Shown piece by piece: positions 1 to 14,792 of a DNA stretch of 64,000 bases (its first letter is position 1; each line of letters starts with the position of its first letter). Under the pieces are notes generated by a model that worked only from the letters and a program-made list of their open reading frames with translations, ran no database searches and was not told where the DNA came from. This DNA comes from Heterotrichella gracilis (taxonomy: Eukaryota; Sar; Xanthophyceae; Tribonematales; Xanthonemataceae), in assembly GCA_032358255.1 (NCBI GenBank), contig JAULBX010016083.1, positions 27,489 through 91,488 on the forward strand. Direction: 5' to 3'. The translations under genes and the position numbers were made by a program.

Positions 1-236
1 CAAGTGAGTGCGTTACCCCCCCTGTTGGCTACCTCCCTGACCCTGCCTGCACACCTCCACAGGTCCGGGATCTGCTCCCCTGGTGTTGCCCATGTCTTTT
101 ACATATGTGGCAGGCTGTTCTTCATTATATATCATTTTCTCTTACTCTCTTATTCTGCCGCACGCTGTTGCATCCAGGGTGTGATGGCCTAGGTTGTGTT
201 GTGGCGTTGACAACAAACCGCGTTTGCATTTGACAG

Positions 237-989
237 GAGGAAGAGGCACTGTGGACTTCAATCATTGAGCGGTACAGCGATGTGGGAGCCAACTGGGCAC
301 CAGACGTGGTGGGCAGGGCATGGGGAAACCGTGGCAACGCCCGCAGCAGGCAGGGCAAACTGCAAGAAGCTCTGCTGGACTACAACAGGTCCATTGAAAT
401 CTGCCCTTGGTCAGTGGATCCAGTGCTGAACAGGTATGTCTGGTGCTGTTTCAGTTCGTTGGCACTGCACATGAGAAGACACATGTGAGCTATATTGACT
501 TTCATGTTCTGCAGGGGTGTTGTTTTGGAGGCGTTGGGCCGGTATCCGGAGGCGATTGCAGACTATCAGGCGGTGCTTGACGTGGCGCCAAAGGATCCTG
601 CAGCCTGGAACAACATGGGCAATGCCAATGCAGCGCTTGGCAACTGGGCTGCAGCGGCCAAGTACTATGGCACAGCCGCCCAGCTCGCACCTGAGTTTTC
701 CTTCGCCACCGCCAACCATGCGCTTGCAGTGTATCAGCTGGGAGACACCCAATCCTCAATGCGTGAAATGCGCTCGCTGCTGCGCCGCTACCCCGATTTC
801 CCAGATATGCGCGCTGCGCTGGCAGCGGCGCTGTGGGCCAGCGGGTTGGAGGGTGACGCAGAAACCAACTGGCAGCGGGTGGACGATGGGCGATACAAGA
901 ACCTGGGGTGGCTGCAGAACACAAGGAAATGGCCACCACAGCTCATTGCGGACTTGAAGGCGTTTTTGGAGATCAAAACGATTGCTTGA
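237..989 (+). CDS. TPR-repeat protein, probably plastid-targeted (5' partial)
   Basis: Two coding exons are clear, 237-433 and 515-989, and the phases agree (AG|G completes an Arg codon). The gene begins left of the window: bases 1-3 followed by gtgagt look like the end of an earlier exon. The visible 223 residues hold at least three TPR-like helix pairs, around WGNRGNARSRQGKLQEALLD, VLEALGRYPEAIADYQAVLD and WNNMGNANAALGNWAAAAKYY. The tail contains RKWPPQLIADLKAFLE. This order of TPR units followed by a Trp-Pro-Pro tail is what I recall of a conserved plant and algal plastid TPR family (At1g78915 type); that assignment is from memory. TPR units act as protein-binding scaffolds, and no catalytic motif is visible. 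Targeting cannot be judged because the N-terminus is missing. Confidence 0.8.
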
Positions 990-1806
990 GTGGGTCGCGT
1001 TGTGTTGTGACAAAGTTGATTGATATACAAATGGTAGCAAGTAGGAATGGCTGTTGTGGCGTTCTTTCTGGGGCATAATTATACAATAATGCTGTTTTTG
1101 GTTGAGTGCAACGCAATCGCAAAGACGCAGAGCACGTTTGGGAGTGCCCTAATATGGCAGATCATGTCGCGGAATTCGTCATCTATTGAGAGTGGTGTAC
1201 ATTCATTGAGCGGCCTGTGCGCAGCGCTGTTCTGGTATTGGTGGGCAGTTGTGAGCTGTTAGTAAAGGAACTGATATAGAAATGGAAGGAACGAAGCAAG
1301 GAATCTGCCCTCTCCACTAATTTAAAATCCGGGCTTTTTATTATATTTAAATCGATTATATTTTCTGGTATTAGGGGTCTTTTTCCACCGCAGCTGCCCT
1401 AGGTATAAGCAGCAAATGCACTGTATAACCAGCAAAAAGGTTGTTGTCCAGCAGCTTTACATACCATGTACTCGTAGCACGTTGTAGCAGCTGACACTGT
1501 TACGCCCTTCCCTGCCATTACCGGCGTCAGGGCATGCATGCATAGAGCCACTGACTACTCAACGGCCTGGGTCAGCAAGAACGTTGATGCTTTCTTATTA
1601 AAGTTTCCATCTTTGTAACGACACAGAGTATATTGGGCAGTTTACGGACGCCTGTGTCGAAAGCCTGTTGGCCTGCAACCCATGCCTGGCACACCCCAAT
1701 TTCGATGCCATGGCCATGGCCGGCCAGTTGTACCAGATCACCCTGCTATGTCGTCGTTCAAGCAATGTAATGGCATGATCTGGTGAAACAGAGCGAAAGA
1801 CAACCA
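990..1806. other. Intergenic, tandem (+/+) neighbours
   Basis: This stretch lies between the TPR gene and the sialidase-like gene. It holds the presumed 3' UTR of the first and the promoter of the second. It includes an AT-rich patch near 1319-1370 and a catgcatgcat run near 1533. No open frame with protein-like composition is seen. Confidence 0.5.
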
Positions 1807-4666
1807 ATGCAGACTGCTCCTGCCGCACCGATGCAGCAAACTGGTCGTGGTGTGGCAAGGAGGGAGTTGAGCTACATACTGCTTTTCATCCTTCTTGCGG
1901 CCCTCACTGTTCCCCCGACTTTTCTTTACATACATCAGAGGGTGAGTCTGAAGACGTTGTGGTGCATTGCGGAGGGGCGTTGGTGCTGACTGCTTGTTTG
2001 GGAGTTGCTTTGGGATCACCTTTGCTCCCAACAAAAAAAGCTGAGGAGAAACCTTGGACTGGCAGGAGAAGTTGTATCAAGAAGAGCTGAAAGCGTTTCA
2101 AATCAGGGAGCAAGCTGTGCAAGAAAGTTTTCAGCAGGAACTGGAAAGGTGACTGCAGGCCCTATGACTGCTGCCGCCGGTTGTTGGTGTGCTGCACAGT
2201 CTTCCAACTCCTTTGTGTCAAACAGGGTCAAACAATTGGAGGCAGAACTAGAAGTCACGAAACAGAAGGAAAAGAATTTGATCTCAGACTCGGATACCAG
2301 AGTTGCCGCATTGAAGGAGCAGCTGTCAGCTGCTACCCGTGACAAGAAGTTATGCGCGCAGCCAGAAACCAACCTGGCCAAGGTGAGTTGCAAGTGTTTG
2401 TGTGTTCACTTCAACCATTTGTTTTCTCCATGTGCAGTCTCTTACCACTTGACGCCATGCACAGCTGGTGAAGGAGTCAAAGCGGAAAGCAGGCCAGTTC
2501 TTTGGGGTGGACAAGGTGGCAGAGCACCCAGTTGCCGCTGCATGGATGCGGAGACAGGACCAGTATGTCGCCAATCCGAGCATCGTCAAGCTTGACAGTG
2601 GGCGGTTGATTGTGATGTATGAGGGGTATGTCTCTGCAACTCGCTTGCGGTCTTTGCCCTGGGTACAGTTGTCACACAGAATAACCTTGCCTATTGCAGT
2701 GTTGTTACTATTGTTTGCAGCTGGCGGTCTGGACATTTACCTGCCTTGATACACCGTGAGCTCTGCGATTGGCATGTAACAGCGCAACACTGCCTTGACC
2801 CTGCGATGGCGCTGCAGGAGCATGGTATGGGGAGGGAACAAGGACACCTTGCGCAAGCAGATTGCCGCATCAGATGACGGTGGGGCGACCTGGCAATCCA
2901 TCGGAACCTTGTACCCTATGTACTGGCCTCAGCTGTTCAGATGCAAATCCGGAGTGTATGCTGTCGGGGATGAGCGCTGGTTCAGCAAGGACAACAACCT
3001 TGTCATCTCAAAGCTCCTGGATGACACTGGCTCGCAGTGGAGCAGACCTGCTCGCCTCACAGATGGCATCAGCGCTGTAGTGTCAAACACAGGCGTGGAC
3101 GTCTCAAATGGCAGGGTCACATTCTCATTCACGCTCATTCCATCATTGGCTAAGGATGTGAAGAGGAGTCAGCTGGCTAGGCCCTTGGACATCCCCATCT
3201 CTGGCGGGGTGCACGGATATTCATGGCATTACACTCCAATAGTGGACTGCTATGTCATCTGGTCCCATGGGTTTGTGCTCAACACGCTGGTCAAGATTCC
3301 ATACCAAGAAAGGGGTCTTTTTTTCAGAATTTTGTCCATTGATCATGAGCAGCACAAGCTTCGACTGCGCCTGGTAAGCCAGCATCTTGCAATGTTTTGT
3401 TGCCTGCGTTAAGCTTGATTCTTGCACCACTGCTTTACGGATTGCTGCCGCGCAGGAACGATTCACACTGTTTTGGCAGCATTCGCCTGCCAATGTGACT
3501 ACCGATGCCAACCTCATGGTGGGGTCTGGTGCATTCATTTACGGCGCAGTGGATTGGGTGGCCGCTGGCATGTCTGGAGATGAATCCCAAGATCTGACAA
3601 ATCGTGAAGCATGGATTAGATCTGCTCCGCTTGGAAACCCAGCCTCTCTTTATTCAAATGAGATGCGGTACTTGTTTGACATTGCCTTCCGCGCTGATTA
3701 TGAAGTCCGCAAATCCATTCTGGGGTTTGACCACAGTTTTGTGCGGGACCAAGCAAGTGCGTGGGAGGCAGGCTTTGGCAGTCTGTACTGGATGGAGGGT
3801 GTGGTCGTGAGGCTGCAGGATCGCCACGGCGGCACTGGCAAGATCCTCAACATCTTCCGCGTGAACAACGACCTGCTGTGCGACCTGGCTGCACTGGTGG
3901 AGCTGGATGACTCACAGCCTGGCGCGCTTAAAATCCAGTTCCTGAGGTAGGTACACAAATGCTGCTGCAGACACTGGGGCTGGGCTGTTGGGTACACGAG
4001 ACGATCTTGCCATTCTGTGCGCAGCAGCCATGCAACGTCACATTATGATCAATATTCTGGCATGCAGTGCAAGGTCTACAAATGATCGTTGGTGGTTACA
4101 TGCTATGTGGAAAGTGCAGCTGTGTACTTACCTGCACATTGATGTGTTGCAGGTACTCATTCATCCCGGGCTTGGGTGTTGCTCATCCTGCAATACTGTA
4201 TGATGACGTATCAGATGTCTACTGGATGGCGACCAACATCAACAGAGACAGCACTCGCAGATGGAAGCAGCCTCAACACGCAAATGCCACGTACCCACAT
4301 CTGCATATCACCCCGTTTTCCAAGTGTGAGGTGGACAGATCCAGCCTTGCATTGTTTTACAGCACAAATGCTATCAACTGGATGTTTGCAGGGATGATTG
4401 ACTACCGCATCAACCTTTCCAGACATTTTTCATACCCTCATATGATAGTGGATGGGGATGACTTGCTGATTGTTAGTAGGGCCACTTACGCCGTAAACTT
4501 GCCAGGGGGTGAGGATGGTCCAATCAACAATTTTCACAACAATCACAACTCTGCAGCCATTGCATTCCACAGGGTTAAGGATTTCCGTCGTTTTGCAAAC
4601 CTAGAGTGGGTCAACTTTCAAGGTGATTATTCACAGCATCCTAGGAAATCGTCTTCGTGGCACTAG
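1807..4666 (+). CDS. Type II membrane protein with coiled-coil stalk and sialidase-like (Asp-box) propeller
   Basis: Exons 2226-2382, 2465-2625, 2818-3373, 3456-3946 and 4153-4666 join in phase. Upstream are an exon ending at 2148 and a first exon from ATG 1807. The first junction is unresolved: the strong donor at 1942 gives the wrong phase, while a weak donor after 1945 joined to 2046 keeps the frame and would give 706 residues. The N-terminus has a short basic stretch, then one hydrophobic segment (ELSYILLFILLAALTVPPTF), so a type II anchor is likely. About 80 residues of charged heptad-like sequence follow. The rest resembles BNR/sialidase-fold exo-glycosidases: PSIVKLDSGRLIVMYEG is a typical first blade, and SDDGGATW is a perfect Asp-box (SxDxGxTW). 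I infer a Golgi or surface carbohydrate-active or carbohydrate-binding protein. The substrate and the catalytic Arg triad cannot be fixed by eye. Confidence 0.72.
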
Positions 4667-5581
4667 GCATTTTCTTAGCCTTGTGCTGCGCTCATGCCTT
4701 CTATGCTAGTCTCAGCAGGCCTGCGCTAGGCAAGCCCTTGAACACTGCAGGTGACCAGAATTTACTGCACCCGATCCCGAACTGCCGTTCAGTGCTAAAT
4801 GATATAATGTTTTTACAATTTTCGTGATCATTTTGATCAAATTATGAATTAAACGTCTGAATGAAGTGTACACCGTGACGGCGTGTCAGTCGCAATTGTT
4901 GTGATTTAGCGCTGTGAGTGAACATATTCATCTAGGGGCTCCAGGATCGCCGGCGATGGCCATTATCGCCATTATATATATACAATGTAATGCAGCAATG
5001 CCTTCATGTTGGGATTACAACAGTGTGTACGACGTCGCATCAAAACGTTTGCGAGTCATTTGTCAATTAATAATCGCTATTAATTGCCATATGGCATAGT
5101 ATGTCGTATGGCCACAGCATCGAGGCTCAGTGTGAGACAGTGATCATCATGATGGCAAATTAATTCATGCCTCAAGTAATGCATATTCAATAGTAGTACT
5201 TACCAACTGCATTACCATTATTAGTAAGCATGATGAAATACTCAGTCCCAGATTTCCCCCCTCGTTCCCTACACCGTATCTATAGAGTGACTTGGCATTT
5301 GCATTTAAATCTCAAACCTATAGGTAATAAGTGCACTGCGGCGTGGGCCACTCACGCATAAGCCTTAAACTTGAACTCTCCTGAGTCAGCAGAAAATTGC
5401 ACCTTTTCTACAGGTTGTTCACAGGTAAACAACAATCCCTAGCAAGCTGCTGGCTCCTGTCACCATCAGGAGTACGTGAAAAGAGCCTCGGGGCTTGGCA
5501 GGCTGCTGCAACCCAAGCTGCACTTGACGTGGTGGCATCCCTTTGAACCGTGGTCAGCACTCAAGTCATGGTAGCTCAAAT
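4667..5581. other. Intergenic, convergent (+/-) genes, AT-rich
   Basis: This is sequence between the two 3' ends. It is more AT-rich than its surroundings between about 4800 and 5340. A small perfect inverted repeat lies near 5063-5085 (CAATTAATA, five-base loop, TATTAATTG). No coding signal is seen. Confidence 0.5.
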
Positions 5582-8621
<3,040 letters not shown>

Positions 8622-9848
8622 GATTGCTCCGGGCAGGACAGAATATCCTATATACAGAGGTTTTCGCTAACGAAAAGCTCGCAGGCTGTCCAGGCGCCTA
8701 GATCCCTTTAGGTTTTGTAGGCCCACTGCTTAGATAGATAGCAGTTTAAGGGGCTTCGGGTATGTTACTGGCGGAGAGCGCACTCACCCTGTAAAAACTT
8801 CGAGTCAAAGCGTGGCGACATGCACTGATTATGTTGGAGTGTACGCCTTTTTGAAACGCACTTCGACCAACTGTTCACGGTGCCGACGCAGAGAAAGTTA
8901 TGGGCGTAGCACCAGAGTAAAAGGTATTGATCAAACTTGCGCAGGACGCATGCATGCATGCGTTTGCCACCACTTGAATCAGTCTAAAACACAGCGTAGG
9001 GTACAACCGTGCTTGTCGACAGCACAATTGAATGTCTCCTGTTATTGGCTTGCTGCCTGTGGCTAAGGCTAAAGGTACAGTCATTGTTTTCACATGACAC
9101 TGGTTGATAAAGGGTTTATTGCTTTCCTATATGCAGACCACATCAACAGGGTTTCTAGTGCAAAAGCTCTGTTATGTTCCCACGAAACATCGACAGCACT
9201 GTGCTCGTGTGGCGTTCAAACTTACAGCAGCACATGCGCTGTGACTGCACACATTGCCGCATGCCAACGGCAGCTGGATACACCTTGTCTGCTGGCTGCA
9301 TCCTCACTATGCGCATATGTGCTGGGGCCTTGGTTCCCCTGGGCGCAGGTGACAGTGCACCAGCAGCCCGTGACACTCCCCTCAACTCCCACCGCCTGCT
9401 GTACCAGGCTAGGTGCTGTATTCCACCAAACCACCAGTGACAGCTGCAACGTGTGTGCGCACTGCACCCCGGCAAATACGCTGCCACTGCCTGCCCTAGC
9501 CTGATTTGAGTACCAGTGCATGGCGCCACCTCAGTATGCCTTGGGTTTGATGCCCAGTGTTTGGCGCCAGCGTTGCGCTTGCGAGGGGCGGATGCGGCGC
9601 AGGTCGCCCTGGCGCCGGAAATCCCTGGCAGCCACAGATGGCAGTGCGTGAGCTTTTGACATGTGCTATGGTGTGATACAAACTGTCAGCCTCAAGCGTC
9701 ACGATATGTTCATCGCAGGGGTGCCGTTTAATGGTTGTGTGGATGGATGCTGGCGTATGACGTGGGTACTGTGTGCACGCGCATGCACAGCAAGCAAAGC
9801 ATGAGCAAGGGGGGGGCATGCACTTGCAGAGGGTGGCTGTGCAGTGCC
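8622..9848. other. Intergenic region between two minus-strand genes
   Basis: The promoter side of dapL lies near 8622-8800. The remainder is presumably 3' flank of the zinc-finger gene. A catgcatgcatg run lies near 8948. Several unrelated open frames of 80-140 codons cross it, but none shows family motifs or plausible splicing. Confidence 0.45.
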
Positions 9849-11965
9849 TCACATGCGGTAGGAGTAGTAGAGCCACATGCCTCCGTACAGGAGCCCCATG
9901 AGACCAAACACCCCACCAACGTACGCAATCGAGCCCCACCCCCGCCGCCGCCGCCGCTGCGCACACACCATGGCAGGGTTCAGTCACACATGTGAGAATG
10001 CACGCACACTGGCAGATGTTTACACATGCGCTCCACCACCCCACATTGGAATGCACCAGCGCACATGCATACATAGAGGGATTATTAGCCATGGGGCCCC
10101 CTGCCAGCCCCGGTGCAGAATCCCCCCTCCAGCCATGCAAGCACCTATTTCCCCCAAATTTGCAACCCATCACCTTGGTCAGCTTCCGCAGCAGATATAG
10201 CTTCTCCTTGGCCTTGCATGAGTGGGCCGCGCAGAAGTACTGCGTGAAGAACGCTGCAAGGGGCCAACGCATGATCAAACGAGGAGGAGATATGCAGCGT
10301 CTCGTAGACCAGGTGGGCTAATAAATACAATATGCTGAGCTTGTATTGACCGAGGAGGGACCCGCAGTACCAGATGGCACATGCATAGAATGATGCCACA
10401 CAAAATGATATCTCCCACACCAATCAGTTCCAGGTCAATTTTATGATGGGGGGCACACAACAGGAACCCACATGGGTCCCCCACCCCCCAACCCACTCAC
10501 CTCTCAACCTATCTCCCCCTTGCTGCCCTTCCGGGAAGCACTGGTCCGCCAGCTGCATACACCGCTCCTTAGCCGCCGCCGCCTGCTTGGGCCTGCATGG
10601 CGTGGCCGCTGGGTGCCACCCCACCTCGCCCTCCTTGTACGCGCTGAAGTAGTCGCAGTGCAGCAGGGTACACAGTGAGGCTGGGCACACGGAGGAGGGG
10701 TCCTGTGGGAGAGTGGGCAGTAAAGGATAACGGAAAAAAAAAAATATCCTGCAACAATGTAATGCGCCCGGTTTGGCTCCATCTTGACTGTCTCAAAAAT
10801 GAAGTTTACATTCCCTGTATTATATATATCCACATTGTCCAATCGGCACGCCTGTCTAGGTATGTATGGGGTGCCGGTGTGGATGAGGTGCTGTGTGTAG
10901 ATGCACCAAGGGGTCCATGCGAATGAGGTGTGACTGTTTGCACATGATCTGCACCCCATGTGTGCTGTGTTGCAGCATGGCGCATGGCGTGCATTTCATT
11001 GGCTCCATCCCCTGCCTGGGCCCCACCTTTGATAAGCTGTCGCCGTGCCTCCTGTCCATGTGCATGTCTGCGAATGCCTGGTCCCTGAACACCTTGCCGC
11101 ACAGACCGCACTTCACCTGGCCGCGGTGCTGGGGCCGCTGGGACTGCTCCTGGGACAGGTAGCTGGGCAAGGGGGGCGGCGGGGTTGACACAGGGGGGAT
11201 TAAATGTGCAACGCGAGCAATTTCTTGGCACAAATTGCAACGTAGCAAGAAAAACGGTGTGGGTGCACGTCTTGAACATGCACAGGCTGGCCAATAACGT
11301 GACGGTGCATGGGTGGCGGTGCGGGGATGCTGGTCACCAGCTTGGTTGTGGGTGCTACGGAATGGCAAGATGTAGTTTAAATGCAGCACGATGTGGTCAG
11401 TTTAGGTGGTTAAAGTTTTAGTTGTATGCAACTTTTGGTGTGCCTGCGGTCCGTACATGTCTCTGGAGGGCGCCAGTGGGCATGTGTGAGGCAGCTCATA
11501 CTGTGCTGCCGCCACCTTGGGGAGGATGAACTGCGCAGGAAAGGCGCCGTGGTTGAGGAAGGCAGGTGGTGCATGGGCATTCATGAATGTATCGTTTCGG
11601 TCACCAGCTCCACAAGGCTTCATAACGAACTCGTTGCAAGCCACTTGTATATGCATGCATATGGCAGCCAGTCGCAAGCATACAGTTGTAAACTGGCCAA
11701 CTTGCGCAATGTCAATTTCTTCTGTAATACACTCACACTGTTGCAAGTATATGCTAGGATAAACGGCCACCCTGTGAGGCAACTTGACAGGTTTGAGTAC
11801 CTCTGTTATGACAAACCGAGCCATGCGGCTTTCAGACCGGCTACAGTCTGTCGCATTGAGATGCCCTTCTGTCCTGCTGACCCATAAACCAAGCAGCAAC
11901 ATCCACCGTGCGAGCATTTGCAGTGCGTGGTGCGGCCCTGTCAAGTGTGGGGCTTGCTCAGCCAT
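9849..11965 (-). CDS. C2H2 zinc-finger protein with signal peptide and C-terminal membrane segment
   Basis: Proposed exons 11965-11801, 11530-11457, 11162-11027, 10702-10501, 10253-10174 and 9956-9849 sum to 765 bases (254 residues) with consistent phases. The first donor could instead lie ten codons further on. The N-terminus has a hydrophobic stretch (MLLLGLWV) followed by a hydrophilic region, like a signal peptide or anchor. Next comes one classical zinc finger, VKCGLCGKVFRDQAFADMHM followed by DRRH (C-x2-C-x12-H-x4-H). A Cys-rich module follows, with Cys in ASLCTLLHCDYF, KERCMQLADQCF and FFTQYFCAAHSC. A final transmembrane helix (VGGVFGLMGLLYGGMWLYYSY) ends the protein. I recall a plant family of this architecture (At5g63280 type) of unknown function. 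The Cys-rich part with a signal peptide argues for a secretory-pathway protein rather than a transcription factor. Confidence 0.68.
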
Positions 11966-12466
11966 CTTGACCTGTAGCCCAGAATGCCTGCTACAAGGAA
12001 CGTCCATGGCACATCAAAATTGCGTCCCCCAGAACCCAGCCTACGTGTATGCACTTTTCCGCTGACATCTGCCCACAATCAGGGGAAGGACCCATGGCCA
12101 GTCCCTGGTGGCATGCACGAGATGTGGGAGCAAACAGGTGGAATGTTCAGGTGTAGCAAGGGCCACTCACAAGTGCAAAGCTTGTTCCAGATCGTTCTTT
12201 CTCCCTGTAGTGTATATTTTGGGCTGTTTTGTTTCCCGGATATGGTAGCAACGTCCCTATTTTGAAGGTCGTGCTTCGCCCCTTTACGTAATATACTGTA
12301 CTGTTGGGATTTTGAGAAGGCAGCAAACTGCGCAACGAAACATACATATCGATACTTTGCAAAGTCATAGTGAGGGCAAATCCATCTGTTGCAGGTCGCC
12401 AACGTCGCTCCGTATTGTGCATCCAACCCACTTTTTTCAATCAACGCATTGCGCTGTGGGGTTACG
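11966..12466. promoter_or_regulatory. Divergent intergenic (probable bidirectional promoter)
   Basis: About 500 bases separate the start codons of the zinc-finger gene (-) and the SDR gene (+), so both promoters must lie here. No clear TATA box or repeated element stands out. Confidence 0.45.
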
Positions 12467-14792
12467 ATGGGTCTAGACAGACTAGCGGGAAAGGTGGCCA
12501 TCGTCAGTGGTGCTAGCAAGGGAATAGGAAAGGTCATAGCCTCGGTGTTCGCCGCTGAAGGGGCCAAGGTGGTGGTGTTTGCAAGGTCGGAGAGTGCGCT
12601 CAAGGAGAACGTGGAAGCAATCAAAGCGGCAGGTGGGCGACCATACCCTGATCACTACAGCTGCAGGCACCAAAATAGCGCCTCTAACGCATATGCATGC
12701 AAGTATTTTCCCTTGATCCTAACGCTGGCATGACTCTCGGGTTTCTCATTGTGGAAACGCCTTGGTGTGGGTGGATGGCACGTGGATGCAATGGCACGTG
12801 GATGGAATGGCATGCATGCAAACGGGGGTATTGTGCGATCGTCGGTTTCTAACTTGTCTAGTTGCTGCCAAAAGCTGCCTACGATCCCCAAGTAAGCACA
12901 GATACGGAAAAAAGCTTCTCTCCACGCTGCAGCACCAGCAGTGCCCTTAGCGTTATTGTGTGTTGTGTCCCCTTGCACCCAGTACTCACCCACCAAATAG
13001 TACCCACCCCCCTTACCACCCAGGCGGCGAAGCCAGCTATATCGTTGCCGACGTTACCTCAGAGTCGGACTGCCAGAAGGTAGTGGACTTCACTCTTGAG
13101 ACCTATGGCACCCTGGATATACTGGTGGTAAACGCAGGTGAGGGCAGGGGGTGGGGGTGCAGGGTGCTGGCCAGCAACTCGTAGGGCTGTTGGTGCAAGT
13201 GGTCCTAAAAGACAATACCCTGGTGGTGGGTGGCACTTGGCGGGGCTGCGCTGTGTGCATTGTGAGCGGGTTCCAGACACTGTGCGCTGGGTAGGGTTTA
13301 GGCTTTAGGGGAACGACACTTTGGGGCCACCTTTGCAGGAAGCTAAAGCGCCCATAGTGTTCATGCATGGGCGTGCAGAACCCCAAATACCCACCCTTTG
13401 TGTTACCATGTATCCCCCTTGCCCTAGGATTTGAGGGTTAGGGTTTTACCATGCCTCCCCTTTGCCCTAGGGTACTTCACCGAGTCGCGCGTGGAGACGA
13501 TGACGGTGGAGGAGTGGGACGACATATTCGCGTGCAACCTCAGGGGCATGTTCCTGCAGGTATGGCAAGGAAGATGGGTGACGCACACAAGGGTAGCGGT
13601 GCCATTAATGCTAGGCCATGAATGCAGAGCTATGCAGTATGCGGGGGGCGTCACCCCTCACCTGGATGGCATTGACATTGGATGGCATAGGCCATGCTCC
13701 CCATACCATGCATACCGTGAGGCCCTTCTGGCCAGTCAGTAGCTCTTTCCCTGTATTTGATTCAACACGCTTCTTTCCCCTTGCACTCAGGTCAAGGCAG
13801 CCCTGCCCGTGTTGAAGGAGAAGAGCTACGGGCGCATCGTGCTCATCTCATCAATATCCGGCAACGATGTAAGGGGAACACGTGGCGGTACCGCATGCAC
13901 TGATACTTCATCCCTGCTGAGCTGCATGCAAACATCCTGCACGGGGCCCATGTGGGTGGTGGCAGAAGCCGCATGCACAACTAAGTTGCCACCAGATGCA
14001 TTTCCATTACATGCGCACCACCGCTGCAACCCTGGATTTGCCATCAGACAAAGTTCCATTGCGCACCCTCCACCAACGCCGCCCATGTGCAGGTTGGCCT
14101 CCCTGGTTTCTCTCACTACTGTGCCACCAAGGCCGGCATGAACGGGTGGATGAAGGGGGCGGCCATTGAGCTGGCAAAATACAAGATCACCGGTGAGGGG
14201 GGTGCTCATGTGTGTGGCAAGCATCCATGCGCACACCAGTATGCCCTGTTGCCAACACGCCATGTTGGATCACGGAGGACCATGCCAGCGTGTTGCATAT
14301 GGTTTCCAGTTGGTACTTATACCCGTAACTACAGCCATGCCGTCAGTGCATCGGTGTTGTGCGCAACCTCCCCACGTCTATGCAGAGCTTCATCACATTT
14401 CATATTCTTATGTCCTGGGTCGCTGGTGGTGGCTCCCAAAGACCTGTGGCAGCCTAGGCCCTCTCACAGTTCACGCAACTGGCCATTATCACAATCCACA
14501 ATGGCCCCCATACATCCATCCCGCGCTATACACCCCTCATCACCCCATCACCCGGCCCGCAGTAAACGCCATCCAGCCTGGCAACATCTACACCGAGGCC
14601 CTGGCAGACATCTCACCGGAGTACCTGCAGTCAACCATCAACGCCATACCCATGGGCAAGCTGGGCGCATGCGAGGACATCGCCTACACAGCGCTGTTCT
14701 TTGCGGGGACGGAGTCTGGGTTCATCACGGGGCAGGGGCTGACAGTGGATGGGGGCCAGGTGCTGCCGGAGTCGCACTACCTGGACTTTTAA
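12467..14792 (+). CDS. Short-chain dehydrogenase/reductase, 3-oxoacyl-ACP reductase (FabG)-like
   Basis: Six exons (12467-12632, 13024-13137, 13471-13559, 13791-13868, 14093-14192, 14563-14792) sum to 777 bases, giving 258 residues. This is a classical SDR. It has the cofactor motif VSGASKGIGK (TGxxxGxG with Ser for Thr) near residue 14, NAG after the fourth strand, the catalytic Ser in LISSISG, and the YCATKAG Tyr-Lys pair. The tail VNAIQPGNIYTEAL and GFITGQGLTVDGGQVLPES is typical of FabG-like NAD(P)H oxidoreductases. The acidic residue after the second strand that would favour NAD is not evident; FARSES suggests NADP(H). No transit peptide is visible, which argues against plastid fatty-acid synthesis and leaves a cytosolic or mitochondrial carbonyl reductase open. 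The gene converges on the amino-acid permease gene. Confidence 0.92.
13291..13447. repeat. Scattered telomere-like TTTAGGG motifs in SDR intron 2
   Basis: Imperfect units occur at 13291-13310 (gtagggtttaggctttaggg) and 13431-13447 (gagggttagggttttac), inside the intron between exons 2 and 3. Confidence 0.5.

Noticed and set aside
1942-2045. Strong gtgagt donor at 1942 for the sialidase-like first exon
   Set aside because: It cannot be joined in frame to the coiled-coil exon with any AG in the interval. A weaker donor after 1945 was preferred but remains unproven.
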